From JAIESQ01 sp964495375 (GTDB lineage: Bacteria; Planctomycetota; Planctomycetia; Pirellulales; JAEUIK01), in NCBI GenBank assembly GCA_964495375.1, contig CAZBWM010000031.1:5489-69488 (forward strand): DNA of 64,000 nt. The letters are read 5' to 3'. This document shows positions 8,902 to 20,500 of this stretch, in pieces (positions within the stretch are counted from its first letter, which is position 1; each line of letters begins with the position of its first letter). A program made the translations under genes and the position numbers. Below the pieces are notes generated by a model. It was not told the DNA's origin, searched no databases, and saw only the letters and a list, made by a program, of their open reading frames with translations.

Positions 8902-11900
8902 ATGCAAGGCGCACGGATCCGCATCGAGCAGCTTGAAGATCGTTCAATGCTCGCCACCACATTGCTGCCTGGCTTCACTGAAACCACCGTGGCCACCGGG
9001 TTCAGCGGCCCGACCGCCATGGAGATCTCGCCCGACGGACGACTCTGGGTGCTTGAACAGGCGGGGCGGGTGAAACTTGTTCGCAACGACGGCACCACCT
9101 TTACGGCTTTGACAAAAACGGTCGATTCGGCCGGCGAGCGCGGCCTGTTGGGGATCGCGTTCGATCCGAACTTTGCGTCGAACAAATTCGTTTATCTCTA
9201 CTACACGAATCCCAATGCCGGCGCGGCGAGTTGGGCAGGCGGCGTCCACAATCAGTTAAGCCGATTCACGGTCAACGACACCAATCCGCTGCAGCCGACA
9301 CTGACCAACGAGGCGCCGATCTTGGATTGGAACAGCCTCAGCTCGGCCACCAATCATAACGGCGGCGCGATTGAGTTCGGCGCCGACGGTATGCTCTACG
9401 CCAACTCGGGCGATAACGTCCAGAACTTTATCGCTCCCGATGGCAACAGCTATCGCGTCTCGCAATCGATGAACACACTGTTGGGAAAGCAACTGCGGAT
9501 CGACGTCTCCAAGTTCAACAGCGGCATCGCGGTTCGCAACGATACCACCGTTGGCCGCTTGATCCCCAGCGACAATCCGTTCGTTGGCTCCGCGACAGGC
9601 ATCAACCAATTGATCTACACGCTCGGTTTGCGAAACCCCTTCACGTTCGCCGTCCAGCCCGGCACGGGGCGGATGCTGGTGAACGACGTCGGCGAGACGC
9701 GCTGGGAGGAGATCAACGCGAGCGTCGCCGGCGCCAATTTCGGCTGGCGCGGCGGCAACAGCGACGGCTTCAACCAACCGCCCCCCAGTTTCGCGGCGGG
9801 CACCTATCGCGATCCACTCTTGGCTTACGCTCACAGCGGCACGGGCAGCCTGGCGACCGGCGCGGCGATCGTCGGCAGCACGTTCTACAACCCGACGACA
9901 GTGCAGTTCCCCGCCAGCTACGTCGGCAAGTACTTTTACGAAGACCTTTCCAGCGGCTGGATTCGCTATTTCAACCCCGACACGCCGAACACCGCGGCGA
10001 GCCCCGACGGCAACTCGGTGGCCTTCGCCAGCAACACGCCGGGTGGGCTCCGCGACCTGGAAGTCGATGCGGTCGGCAACCTGCTTTACCTCGCGGGTGG
10101 AGACGGATCGCTTCGCCGAATCTCGTACCAGGCGCCGGTGATCACCGGGCAGCCCGTCAACCGCACCGTCTCGCAGGGGCAAACCGCGACATTTACGGTC
10201 ACCGCCACGGGGCCGGCGCTCAACTACCAATGGCAGCGACTCGTCAGCGGAACTTGGACCGCGGTCGGCACGAACTCCGCGACGCTGTCGATCAGCAACA
10301 GCCAACCGGCCAACGCCGGCAGCTACCGCGTAATCGTCAGCAACGCATTCGGCACGGTGACGAGCAGCACGGCGAACTTGACGGTCAACGTGACCAGCAC
10401 GGCTCCCACGATCACCACGCAGCCGGTCAGCCAGCAAGTGAACGTCGGCGCGGCGGTCTCGCTCGGCGTGGTGGCCAGCGGCACGGCGCCCTTGAGCTAC
10501 CAGTGGCAGAAGCTTGTCGGTTCGACCTGGACGAACGTCGGTACTAACTCGGCGACCTTCGCGATTGCCGCGGCCGCGGTATCCAACGCAGGCAGCTACC
10601 GCGTCATTGTCACCAACAGCGTGGGAAGCGCGACGAGCAACACCGCGACCCTGAGCATCAATCAATTGCCCGTGGCGACGATTACATCGCCGGCGGTTGG
10701 CACCAAGTACAACTGGGGACAAACGGTCTCGTTCGCCGGCTCGGCGGTTGATGCGGAGGATGGAACGCTGGCCGCCAGCCGACTCTCCTGGGAGATTCTC
10801 TTCTTTCATCAGACTTCGCCCGACGGCACCGGCCTGCACTCGCATCCTTTTCAGACGTTCACAGGCGTAGCCAACGGGTCGATCAACGTCAGTTTCGCCG
10901 AAACGTCGCCCTATGTCTGGTATCGCTTCATTCTGACCGCCACCGACTCGAAGGGAGCGACCTCCAGTAAGTCGGTCGACATCAATCCGAACCTCGGTAG
11001 CTTCACCGTGCAGAGCAATCCGGCCGGGCTGCAACTGCTGCTCGACGGCGGGCCAATTACTTCTGGCACCGTAATTACAGGGACCGTTGGGCAGCCGCGC
11101 ACGCTTGGCGTTGTCTCGCCACAGACAATCGGCACCACGAGTTACACGTTCTCGTCGTGGTCCGATGGCGGCGCCGCTTCGCACACGATCACGATTCCGG
11201 CGTCGAGTGCCACGTACACGGCGAGTTTCGTCGGGCAATCTACAGTCCCTGTCGCAAGCATCACCGGTCCGGCCATCGTGGCGCGCGGGCAGGTGCAGAC
11301 CTTCACGCTCTCGGCGACACATCCGACGTCGACGCAGTTCAGCTACGCCATCAACTGGGGGGATGGTTCGGCCGTGCAGACGGTGAGCGGCCCCGCCGGA
11401 TTGCAGGTAGCGCACACCTTTGGCAGCGTGGGCGCACGCACGATCAGCGTGACGGCCACCGCCCAGGGTCAAACGAGCGCCGCGGCTACGGCCAGCGTGA
11501 CGGTGAGCGCCGTGCAACGCGTGACCAACTCGCAGTCGGGGCTTGCCGATCTGGTCTGGACTGACACCTCGGGCAACGACCAGGTGACCTTCACGCAAGT
11601 CAGCGCGACGACCATTCGTGTCACTACGCTCCGAGAGAATGGGATCGCGACCAATTTCGTCGAGAACTGGACAAACATCACTGGGCAAGTTCAGGCGACC
11701 GGTGGCGCCGGTAACGACACGCTCGACGCCTCGGCGTTGACGACCACGCGCGCCAGGCTCGATGGCGGCGCCGGCAACAATACGCTCTACGGTGGTGGCG
11801 CCAATGATACGCTCATCGGCGGCGGTAATTTGGGGACGAAAGTCAACGGGCCCGAAGGGCAACAAGGCAACAACGTCGTGATCGGCGGTGCGGGGGCCGA

Positions 11901-12390
11901 CACCATCTACGGCAACGCCGTCAACGGCGCCGAAGGGCGCGGTGGCAATAACATTCTCCTCGGCGGCGCCGGCAACGACACCATCTACGGAAACTGGGCC
12001 GACGGCGGCAATGGCGGCGGGCGGAACATCATTGTCGGCGGCGCGGACAGCGATACGCTCTACGATTACAAGCTCGCTGACGGCGCCGAGGGGAAAGGAA
12101 GCATTCTGATTGCGGGCAACACCTCGCTGGGCATTACTGACCTGACGCGCGTGATGGATGAATGGTCGAGCAATCATTCGTATGACACTCGTGTGGCAAA
12201 AATCCTCAGCGACGCGGGGGGCCTCAACGACAACGTCCACTTGCAAGCCGGTAGCACCGTCACGAGCGACTTTGTTGCCAATCATCTGTGGGGAACGACG
12301 CAAGGAACGGGTCTGAATTGGTTCTTGTATCGGCCTGGCCGCGACGATGTGAAGCGCGCGAAGGCGGGCGAAACGCACACGACGGTTTGA
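8902..12390 (+). CDS. LEPR-XLL secreted glucose/sorbosone-dehydrogenase-like protein with Ig, PKD and RTX-like repeats
   Basis: Predicted cell-surface protein of 1162 residues. The N-terminus has IEQLEDRSMLA, the planctomycete LEPR-XLL-type motif. Then a PQQ-type glucose/sorbosone dehydrogenase propeller (about 28-408, with SPDGRLWVLEQAGRVK and GERGLLGIAFDPNF), two Ig-like domains (about 412-498 and 502-588, each with NYQWQR or SYQWQK), a further beta-sandwich region (588-776), a PKD-like domain with INWGDGS (783-870) and glycine/aspartate repeats GGAGNDT/GGAGADTIYGN resembling RTX calcium-binding nonapeptides (930-1056). Oxidation of a sugar substrate at the surface is the likely role. The start is uncertain: TTG 8824 has GAAGGGAA upstream and would add the basic stretch RKHARTPRHR, common before LEPR-XLL motifs; ATG 8902 lacks a good ribosome site. 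Confidence 0.88.
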   Translation: MQGARIRIEQLEDRSMLATTLLPGFTETTVATGFSGPTAMEISPDGRLWVLEQAGRVKLVRNDGTTFTALTKTVDSAGERGLLGIAFDPNFASNKFVYLYYTNPNAGAASWAGGVHNQLSRFTVNDTNPLQPTLTNEAPILDWNSLSSATNHNGGAIEFGADGMLYANSGDNVQNFIAPDGNSYRVSQSMNTLLGKQLRIDVSKFNSGIAVRNDTTVGRLIPSDNPFVGSATGINQLIYTLGLRNPFTFAVQPGTGRMLVNDVGETRWEEINASVAGANFGWRGGNSDGFNQPPPSFAAGTYRDPLLAYAHSGTGSLATGAAIVGSTFYNPTTVQFPASYVGKYFYEDLSSGWIRYFNPDTPNTAASPDGNSVAFASNTPGGLRDLEVDAVGNLLYLAGGDGSLRRISYQAPVITGQPVNRTVSQGQTATFTVTATGPALNYQWQRLVSGTWTAVGTNSATLSISNSQPANAGSYRVIVSNAFGTVTSSTANLTVNVTSTAPTITTQPVSQQVNVGAAVSLGVVASGTAPLSYQWQKLVGSTWTNVGTNSATFAIAAAAVSNAGSYRVIVTNSVGSATSNTATLSINQLPVATITSPAVGTKYNWGQTVSFAGSAVDAEDGTLAASRLSWEILFFHQTSPDGTGLHSHPFQTFTGVANGSINVSFAETSPYVWYRFILTATDSKGATSSKSVDINPNLGSFTVQSNPAGLQLLLDGGPITSGTVITGTVGQPRTLGVVSPQTIGTTSYTFSSWSDGGAASHTITIPASSATYTASFVGQSTVPVASITGPAIVARGQVQTFTLSATHPTSTQFSYAINWGDGSAVQTVSGPAGLQVAHTFGSVGARTISVTATAQGQTSAAATASVTVSAVQRVTNSQSGLADLVWTDTSGNDQVTFTQVSATTIRVTTLRENGIATNFVENWTNITGQVQATGGAGNDTLDASALTTTRARLDGGAGNNTLYGGGANDTLIGGGNLGTKVNGPEGQQGNNVVIGGAGADTIYGNAVNGAEGRGGNNILLGGAGNDTIYGNWADGGNGGGRNIIVGGADSDTLYDYKLADGAEGKGSILIAGNTSLGITDLTRVMDEWSSNHSYDTRVAKILSDAGGLNDNVHLQAGSTVTSDFVANHLWGTTQGTGLNWFLYRPGRDDVKRAKAGETHTTV

Positions 12391-12468
12391 TCACGTTGTG
12401 GACGTTAGCGAGAATTTTGACAGGAACCGTGTCGAGCGCTCACCAATCGCGGCGTGCACGAATGGAAA

Positions 12469-13803
<1,335 letters not shown>

Positions 13804-14022
13804 GGTTCCACCATAAGGTTTGCCGACCAGCGACCCATAAACGAACGTTTACGTTAGCCGACCCGCTGGTAATTGGCAAACAAGGGCGTGAACGGCGTCA
13901 GGTGACGCCGCTGTCAAAACCCGGACGATTCGTAAACATTCGCTCGCGGACCTTGGGTGCGAGCATCGCAATCGGCGATCAATTATTTATTTGGCGAAAG
14001 CGTGTTCAGGCGACCTACCGGC

Positions 14023-14330
14023 GCGCACCGCGGAACGGCGCTCCGCCCGATCCATTAACGATTGACTCGTGGGATCCTTGGGTGAACGAGGTTTCGAGGC
14101 TGGCGGCTGGTCAGGCGCGCACCGCGGAACGGCACTCCGCCCGATCCGTTAACGATTGACTCGTGGGATCCTTGGGCGAGCGGCGGTTTCGAGGCTGGCG
14201 GCTGGCCAGGCGCGCACCGCGAAACGGCGCTCCACCCGATCCGTTAACGATTGACTCGTGGGACCCTTGGGCGAGCAGCGATTTCGAGGCTGGCGGCAGG
14301 TCAGGCGCGCGCCGCGGAACGGCACTCTCG
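14023..14330 (-). repeat. Tandem array B: four ~95-bp units
   Basis: Units begin at 14023, 14117, 14212 and 14307 (94-95 bp apart); the fourth is truncated after about 24 bp. Each has GCGCACCGCGGAACGG, GCCCGATCCGTTAACG, ATTGACTCGTGGGATCCTTG and a distinct tail TTTCGAGGCTGGCGGC. The first 65 bp or so match the array A units; the tail differs. It lies 220 bp upstream of the DUF1501 start at 13803 and is preceded, in the minus direction, by the conserved hairpin and promoter. Whole-unit conservation without unique spacers excludes a CRISPR. Confidence 0.9.
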
Positions 14331-14416
14331 ATCTGAGTGCCCGGAGCGCGGTTGCACGCGGGGCCTCAGCGAGAAGTAGTCGTAGGCGGTTGGTTCCGTC
14401 GCGCGACGCGAGCGCG

Positions 14417-14430
14417 GGAGTTTATGCTCC
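14417..14430 (-). other. Conserved short hairpin beside array B
   Basis: GGAG/CTCC stem with a six-base loop in the context AGCGCGGGAGTTT, the counterpart of the hairpin at 1714-1728. It sits about 80 bp downstream of the predicted -10 on the minus strand. Confidence 0.45.
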
Positions 14431-14508
14431 TTTTGTTAGGCGACTTGGGGGGCGGTAGGTCGCGGCGACTCGGACAATCATGCCAGATTCGCGGCGACTG
14501 TTCAGTCT

Positions 14509-14538
14509 ATTGTATTCAGAATTATGAACATTTGTCAA
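14509..14538 (-). promoter_or_regulatory. Predicted sigma-70-type promoter reading leftward into array B
   Basis: Minus-strand TTGACA (14533-14538), 18-bp spacer, TACAAT (14509-14514). The block matches the promoter at 1841-1870 in sequence and register while the flanks differ. It should transcribe the hairpin, array B and then the DUF1501 gene at 13803, a leader of about 700 nt. Confidence 0.55.
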
Positions 14539-14980
14539 GGGCTTTTTCGAGCCGCGCAGCTCGCACGCCGGAGTCGAATGCGACGAGGTCTCAGGGGCAC
14601 TCCTCCTGCGCGTACGGGCCCCTGACGCGATGCCGCGATCCGTTACAAGCAATCTGTTCATCCCCCCTCCACCACAGGCACCCGCTGGCGCGCCAACGCG
14701 ACTCGTACGAGACGACCCCTGGCCGTGAACTACGCGCCCGGGCGGAGGTCGTCATTGCTTAGTAAGGCACGGTGCAGCCCAGCCGATCGCTACCGCGCCG
14801 CCAGCAACTTCTTTTCAGGCGGGATGTTTACTGCTGAGCTGGCACGCCGTGCTGCAGCACGGCCAGATGTCGCGCTCCCGCAATTCACGACCATGCACCG
14901 CGCGAGTGCCATTTCGATCTGCCATAATGGCGGCCGCCGTCGGGTGACCCGACTGAAGTTCCACGGAAAATGGCCGTCCC
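14539..14980. other. Gene-free stretch upstream of the enolase-superfamily gene
   Basis: No supported ORF, repeat or terminator. It must hold the upstream control region of the plus-strand gene at 14981, but I see no convincing -35/-10 pair on that strand. Confidence 0.35.
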
Positions 14981-16177
14981 ATGAAACGACGAGACTTTTT
15001 GCTTGGCCTGGCTGCTGGTGCTCTGGTCGACAAGCTGGCCAGCGCCGCCGAACCGCTGCGCGATTTGCAGATCACGCGCGTTGTCGGTTTCGATCTGGCG
15101 AGCAACCGCTCGAAGGTGGCAGGCAAGAACGCACGCCTCGACGTGCACGGCGACCGGGCCACCGATCGGATGCTGCGCATCTATACCAATCAGCAATTCG
15201 ACGGGCTCGGCAATCTCGCGGTCGATCGGGAGCAGGCCGCCGGGCTGTTGGGCAAACGCGTCGGAGAGTTCTTCGATGCGAACGAGCGCCGCATGACAGG
15301 GCCGCTCGGCGTCGGCACGCTGCCCCTTTGGGATTTGGCCGGCAAAGCCCTCGGCAAGCCAGTGTATGAACTGCTTGGGGGCGCGGGCCCCGAGCGCGTC
15401 GGCGTTTACGACGGTTCGATTTACTTTGCTGACTTGCTGCCGAATTACGAAGCCCGGTGGCAAGATCGCTTTCGCGAAGAAGTCGATATGGCCCGACAGC
15501 TCGGTCATCGGGCCATGAAGGTCAAGATCGGGCGGGGCTTCAAGTGGATGCCCCGCGAGGAGGGGGACCGCCGCGACATCGACGTGCTCAAAGTGATTCG
15601 CAAGCACGCGGGAGACGATTTCCTGATTGGGATCGATGCCAACAACGGTTACGACCGGGAGCGGACCAAGCGGCTGTTCGGCGAAATCGGCGATTTGAAA
15701 ATCGCCTTTGCCGAAGAGATGTTCCCCGAAACGGTCGACGACTGCCTGGCTTTCAAGGCCTTCCTGCGCGAGCACCATTGGGACACTCTCGTGGCTGACG
15801 GCGAGACCCAAGGGGATCTCGAGGTGTTTCGTCCGTTCATCGCGGCCAAGGCGATCGAGATCTACCAGGCCGACATGAAGCGCTTCGGGCTCGAAGGGAT
15901 CATGACCGAAGCCCGTTGGGCGGGCGAGCAGCAGTTGCGCGTCGCCCCGCACAACTGGGGATCGTGGATCGGCTACATCATGCAACTGCACGTCGGTCGG
16001 GCGATCGAGAACTTCTACCGCGCCGAGCACGACCCGCTGACCAACGACGTGCTGCTGGCCGACGGTTATTCGATCGCGGCAGGCGAAGCAACGCTGCCCG
16101 ACGCGCCGGGCCTGGGCCTGCGCATTGACGAAGCGCGATTCGCCAGCGCGAAGATCCACTTTGACGAAAAACTGTAA
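14981..16177 (+). CDS. Enolase-superfamily (mandelate racemase/muconate lactonizing-like) enzyme with Tat-like leader
   Basis: A 398-residue protein beginning MKRRDFLLGLAAGALVD, a Tat-like leader. The enolase-superfamily capping domain is followed by the barrel: AMKVKIG carries the KxK catalytic base motif, IGIDANNGY the first metal ligand Asp, FAEEMFPE and VADGETQGD the next acidic ligands, and APHNWGSW a His near the C-terminus. These suit abstraction of a proton alpha to a carboxylate, such as a sugar-acid dehydratase or racemase. Substrate cannot be told from sequence alone. It converges on an SMP-30 lactonase gene with only 28 bp between stops, consistent with a sugar-acid pathway though they are not co-transcribed. 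Confidence 0.9.
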   Translation: MKRRDFLLGLAAGALVDKLASAAEPLRDLQITRVVGFDLASNRSKVAGKNARLDVHGDRATDRMLRIYTNQQFDGLGNLAVDREQAAGLLGKRVGEFFDANERRMTGPLGVGTLPLWDLAGKALGKPVYELLGGAGPERVGVYDGSIYFADLLPNYEARWQDRFREEVDMARQLGHRAMKVKIGRGFKWMPREEGDRRDIDVLKVIRKHAGDDFLIGIDANNGYDRERTKRLFGEIGDLKIAFAEEMFPETVDDCLAFKAFLREHHWDTLVADGETQGDLEVFRPFIAAKAIEIYQADMKRFGLEGIMTEARWAGEQQLRVAPHNWGSWIGYIMQLHVGRAIENFYRAEHDPLTNDVLLADGYSIAAGEATLPDAPGLGLRIDEARFASAKIHFDEKL

Positions 16178-16205
16178 GCGAGCGCAGCGGGAGCTTCTGC
16201 GGCGC

Positions 16206-17282
16206 CTACTTCTTTTCCGGCAACTGATAGCCTGCGCGATTGACGCGCACGCGATACAGACTTTTACCGGCCGTGATGTAGAGCGTTTTGTTCTCACGGC
16301 CGCGTCCGAAACCGACGTTCGTTGGCACTTCGGTCTTGAGATAGGCCAGCTCCTTCCCTTCCGGCGAGTAGACATAAATACCGGGCCGGTTCTCGGCACG
16401 CACGGCCACCCACAGATTGCCATCGGCGTCGCAGATCATGCCGTCGGGGCCGTCGTAGGGAGAATAGTCGACGAGCACTTTGCGAAACTTCGCCGTGCCA
16501 TCGGGCGCCAGGTCGTAGGCTTGCAGGGCCATCAGCCCCTTACGCAGCGGGACGGCAACCTTGTCGGCCTGGCCTGTCGAGCTACCTAGCCGATCGATGC
16601 CCGTGGCGCCGTTCTCGTTGCTGACGACGTAGAGCGATTTCTGATCGGGGGAGACGGCGACCCCGTTCGCCTTGCCGGCGTCGGTGATGATGCGATGGAT
16701 CTTGCCATCGGGATCGATGCGATAGACGCCGACGAGCGGCTGGTCGATCGGCTCGTGCCCCATATAGCGCGGGTCGCTGAAGTAGATGCGACCCTGCTCG
16801 TCGATGGTGATGTCGTTGGGCGAGTTGAACGGACGCCCTTCAAACAGGCCAGCGATGATGTAGCTTTTGCCGGTTTTCATGTCGGTGCGCGTGACGCGAC
16901 GCCCGCCGTAGTCGGCCCCTTCGGCGACAATCATGTTGCCCGCCGCGTCGAATTTGATGCCGTTCGACATGCCGCTGGGAGAACGAAAGACGACGGTCTT
17001 GCCAGTCGCCGGGTCATGGCGATAGATGTGGCCGGCTTCGATCACGCCGAGCGCATCGCGCGAGACGTGCGAGAACGTGATGTCGCTGAAGTAGACGCTG
17101 CCGTCGGGCGCGACGGCCACCCCTTCGGTCAACACGCTCCCCTCGAAGAGCTTCTCCAGCTTCGCATCGGCCGGAATGATCGGCTCGTCGGCCCGGCTCG
17201 GTGCTGCGGTGTCGGTCAAGCAAAACAGGGCCGCCAGACAGCAGACAGTTCGCAACTTCGACGTGTCCTGAATCCGTGGCAT
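16206..17282 (-). CDS. SMP-30/gluconolactonase-family secreted protein
   Basis: A 358-residue six-bladed propeller of the SMP-30/gluconolactonase/LRE-like family. Start ATG 17282 is chosen because GAGGGGGA lies just upstream and the protein then opens with a signal peptide ending near TDTAAPSRA. Family signatures are LTEGVAVAPDGSVYFSDI, PNDITIDEQGRIYFSDP, KANGVAVSPDQKSLYVV and DGMICDADGNLWVAV, which supply the acidic and Asn metal ligands. It likely hydrolyses a sugar lactone in the periplasm; the neighbour at 14981 may act on the resulting acid. An upstream in-frame ATG at 17330 would add 16 residues without signal-peptide character. Confidence 0.9.
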   Translation of the reverse strand: MPRIQDTSKLRTVCCLAALFCLTDTAAPSRADEPIIPADAKLEKLFEGSVLTEGVAVAPDGSVYFSDITFSHVSRDALGVIEAGHIYRHDPATGKTVVFRSPSGMSNGIKFDAAGNMIVAEGADYGGRRVTRTDMKTGKSYIIAGLFEGRPFNSPNDITIDEQGRIYFSDPRYMGHEPIDQPLVGVYRIDPDGKIHRIITDAGKANGVAVSPDQKSLYVVSNENGATGIDRLGSSTGQADKVAVPLRKGLMALQAYDLAPDGTAKFRKVLVDYSPYDGPDGMICDADGNLWVAVRAENRPGIYVYSPEGKELAYLKTEVPTNVGFGRGRENKTLYITAGKSLYRVRVNRAGYQLPEKK

Positions 17283-17561
17283 GGCTTCCCCCTCACAGGT
17301 TGATGTCGCAATTGGTCCGAACGTGGCCACGCTTCCCCGGCGCTAGCGCCGTATTCGCCACGGTTGATCGATTCGATTAGGATTGATGGGACTGATGCTT
17401 GGCGGCGGCTGAACCCCGTTCCAAGAGCGAGCGAGTTGGCTCCTGCACCGCGCAGCTATCAATAAGTGGCCGCCAAAGGCCAGTCAAGTGGCTCACCGTC
17501 GACGGTCGGCGGTGCCGTCTTATTCCAAACCCACCCTGGCTGGCGACGCGGAGATTCCCCG

Positions 17562-20500
17562 GTGCGACGACGCCTGGTCCCGCTGAGCCTGATCGTCGCC
17601 TGCGCGGCGCTGCCGTCGCTGGCCGTGGCGGCCGACGCCGACATCGAGCATTTCGAATCCAGGATTCGCCCGGTGCTCGTCGCGCACTGCTACGAGTGTC
17701 ATTCGTCGCAAGCTAAGAAGCTGGGCGGGAATCTGCTGCTCGACAGTCGAGATGCCTTGCGAAAAGGGGGAGACTCGGGCGAAGTGATCGTGCCGGGCAA
17801 GCCCGACGAAAGCCTGCTCGTGGCAGCCGTGCGCTATAGCGCCGACTCGGTTCATATGCCACCGCAGGGGAAGCTGCCACCGGAAGTGATCGCCGATTTC
17901 GAAGAGTGGGTCCGGCGCGGTGCGCCCGACCCGCGCGATGGCGCGCCGGTGCCCGCAGCGTCGGGCGAGTCTTGGCAACAGACACTCGAGGAGCGCCGCG
18001 CGTGGTGGAGCATGCAGCCGGTGCGCCGGCCCGATATACCATCGGTGCAGAACGGCTTGTGGTCCGCGCATCCGGTCGATCGCTTCTTGCTGGCGGCGCT
18101 CGAGTCTCAAGGGCTGGCGCCGGTGGCTGCCGCCGATCCGCACATGCTGCTGCGCCGCCTGACCTTGGTGCTGACTGGTTTACCGCCGACCGCCGAGCAA
18201 CAGGCAGCCTTTTTGCGCGAGTGGGATCAGGCACGCGAGCAATCCGCATCGGGCGATCCGCAGGCCGCCGTCGAACGGCTCGTCGATCGGCTGTTGGCAT
18301 CCCCTCATTTCGGCGAACGCTTTGCGCGGCATTGGCTCGATGTCGTACGGTTCTCAGAAACGCACGGCAACGAATGGAACTACGAGGTCCATCATGCCTG
18401 GCGTTATCGCGACTATCTGATTCGCGCCTTCAACAGCGACTTGCCCTACGATCAGTTCGTGCGCGAGCACCTGGCCGGCGATCTGCTGCCGGAGCCGCGC
18501 ATGAACCGTGACGAGCAATTCAACGAGTCGGTAATCGGCACCGCGTTCTATCGCTTCGGCGAGGCGAATCACGACGACTGCATTGCCCTGCGGCAAATCG
18601 GCTTCGACCTGGCGGACAATCAGATCGACACGCTCAGCAAGGCGTTTCAGGCCACGACAATCGCCTGCGCCCGCTGCCACAACCACAAGCTCGACGCGAT
18701 TTCGACCGAGGACTACTACGCGCTGTTGGGCATCTTGCGCAGCAGTCGTCAGGTCAGTCACACGATCGACGCCGCCGAAGTGAATGCCGAGCCGATTGCC
18801 CGACTGCGCGAAATCAAGGTGCAACTGCATCACGAAGTCGCCGAACTGTGGCAGCGCGACGCGACAGAGATCGCGCAATACCTGTTGGTGGCGCAGGCCA
18901 AGCGCGCCGGGCAGCCGACGCTTGAGGAGTTGGCCGCCGGGCTCGATCCCGCACGTTTGGAGAAATGGGTCGCGGCGCTCGCGGTTGAGAATTCTCCGCC
19001 CGACGACCCGCTTTCGGCCTGGCGCATCGCGGCGACTGTCGACGAATCGCAACTGCCAAACAAGTGGCGCGAGCTCGTCGCCGATCATCAGCGCATGGAC
19101 CACGAGCGCACCGCGCAGGTCGCACAATTCATCACCTATGCCGACTTCCGCCAAGGCGAACACGCCGGCTGGCAGGTGGGCGGGCAAGGGCTGCGCGTGC
19201 CGCCAGGACGCAGCGGTGATTTGGTCGTCGCTATCGAAGGAGACGAGGCGCTGCGCGCCGTGCTGCCGGCGGGCTGCTTCACGCACACCGTTTCCGACAA
19301 GCTCAACGGTACGCTCCGTTCGCCCGTATTGGCCGCGACTCACAAGTACATCAGCTTTCAGGTGCTGGGGCAGCGTAGTAGCGCGCTGCGGTTGGTCTCG
19401 AACAACTGCCAGCTCAACTACAAGAACTACAAAGCGTTGACGAGTGGTGACCTGACTTGGATCACTTTGGCGCTACCGGAAGACTCCGAAAGCTTGCGCA
19501 CGTACGCCGAGTTGATGACGATGTTCGACAACCCGAAGTTTCCCGACCAGCTTAGCGCGTTGGGAGGTGACACCGCGAATTACAAGCTCCCCTGGGAAAA
19601 AGCGGCCGAGAACCCGCGCTCGTACTTCGGCATTACACAGGCGGTGCTCCACGATGGTGCCGAGCCGCCGCCCGTCGAGCTCTCGCATTTGCACAGGCTG
19701 TACGCCGTCACGGAGCCAGCCACCCTCGCCGAGCTGGCCAATAGCTACTCGAGCATCGTCGAGGCCGCGGTGCGGGCCTGGGGAACCGATCAAGCAACCG
19801 ACGACGACGTCTGCTGGCTCGATGCGTTGCTGCGCGCCGGGCTGTTCACGAATTCCGCTTCCGCCAGCCCGCGATTGTCGTCGCTGGTCGCCGAGTATCG
19901 CACGATCGAAGCCGGGCTGTCGCTGCCGCGCGTCGTGCCAGGCCTGGCCGACTTTGGGCCGGGTATCGACCAGCCCGTGCTACTGCGTGGCGATTGTATG
20001 CGACCGGGCGAGGCCGTGCCGCGCCGGTATCTCGAAGCGCTGTCGGCATCGACCGTTCCCTTTGCGGCTACCGGTAGCGGGCGCTTGGAATTGGCCAATC
20101 GCATCGCCAGCGCCGACAACCCGCTGACCGCCCGCGTGATGGTTAATCGCACTTGGCATCATTTGTTCGGCACAGGCCTGGTGCGTACCGTCGACGATTT
20201 TGGGCATGTCGGCGAGCTTCCTTCGCATCCGGAACTGCTCGATTATCTGGCGGCAACGTTTGTCGACGAGGGCTGGTCGGTCAAGCGGCTGGTTCGCTCG
20301 TTGGTTTTGACTCAGGCGTTTCGCGCCGCGAATCGGCCCGGCGACGGCGCGGCCGAGATCGACCCGCAGAACCGGCTGCTGGCGCATTACCCGGCGCGGC
20401 GAATGGAGGCCGAGACGATTCGCGATTCAATTCTGGCGACATCCGGCCGGCTCGACCTCACGCAGTTCGGCATGAGCATCCAGCCGTTTCGCGCGCAGGA

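Noticed and set aside
9256..12378. 1040-codon open frame antisense to the dehydrogenase gene
   Set aside because: Shadow of a Gly/Thr/Ser-rich repeat protein; no ribosome site or domain.
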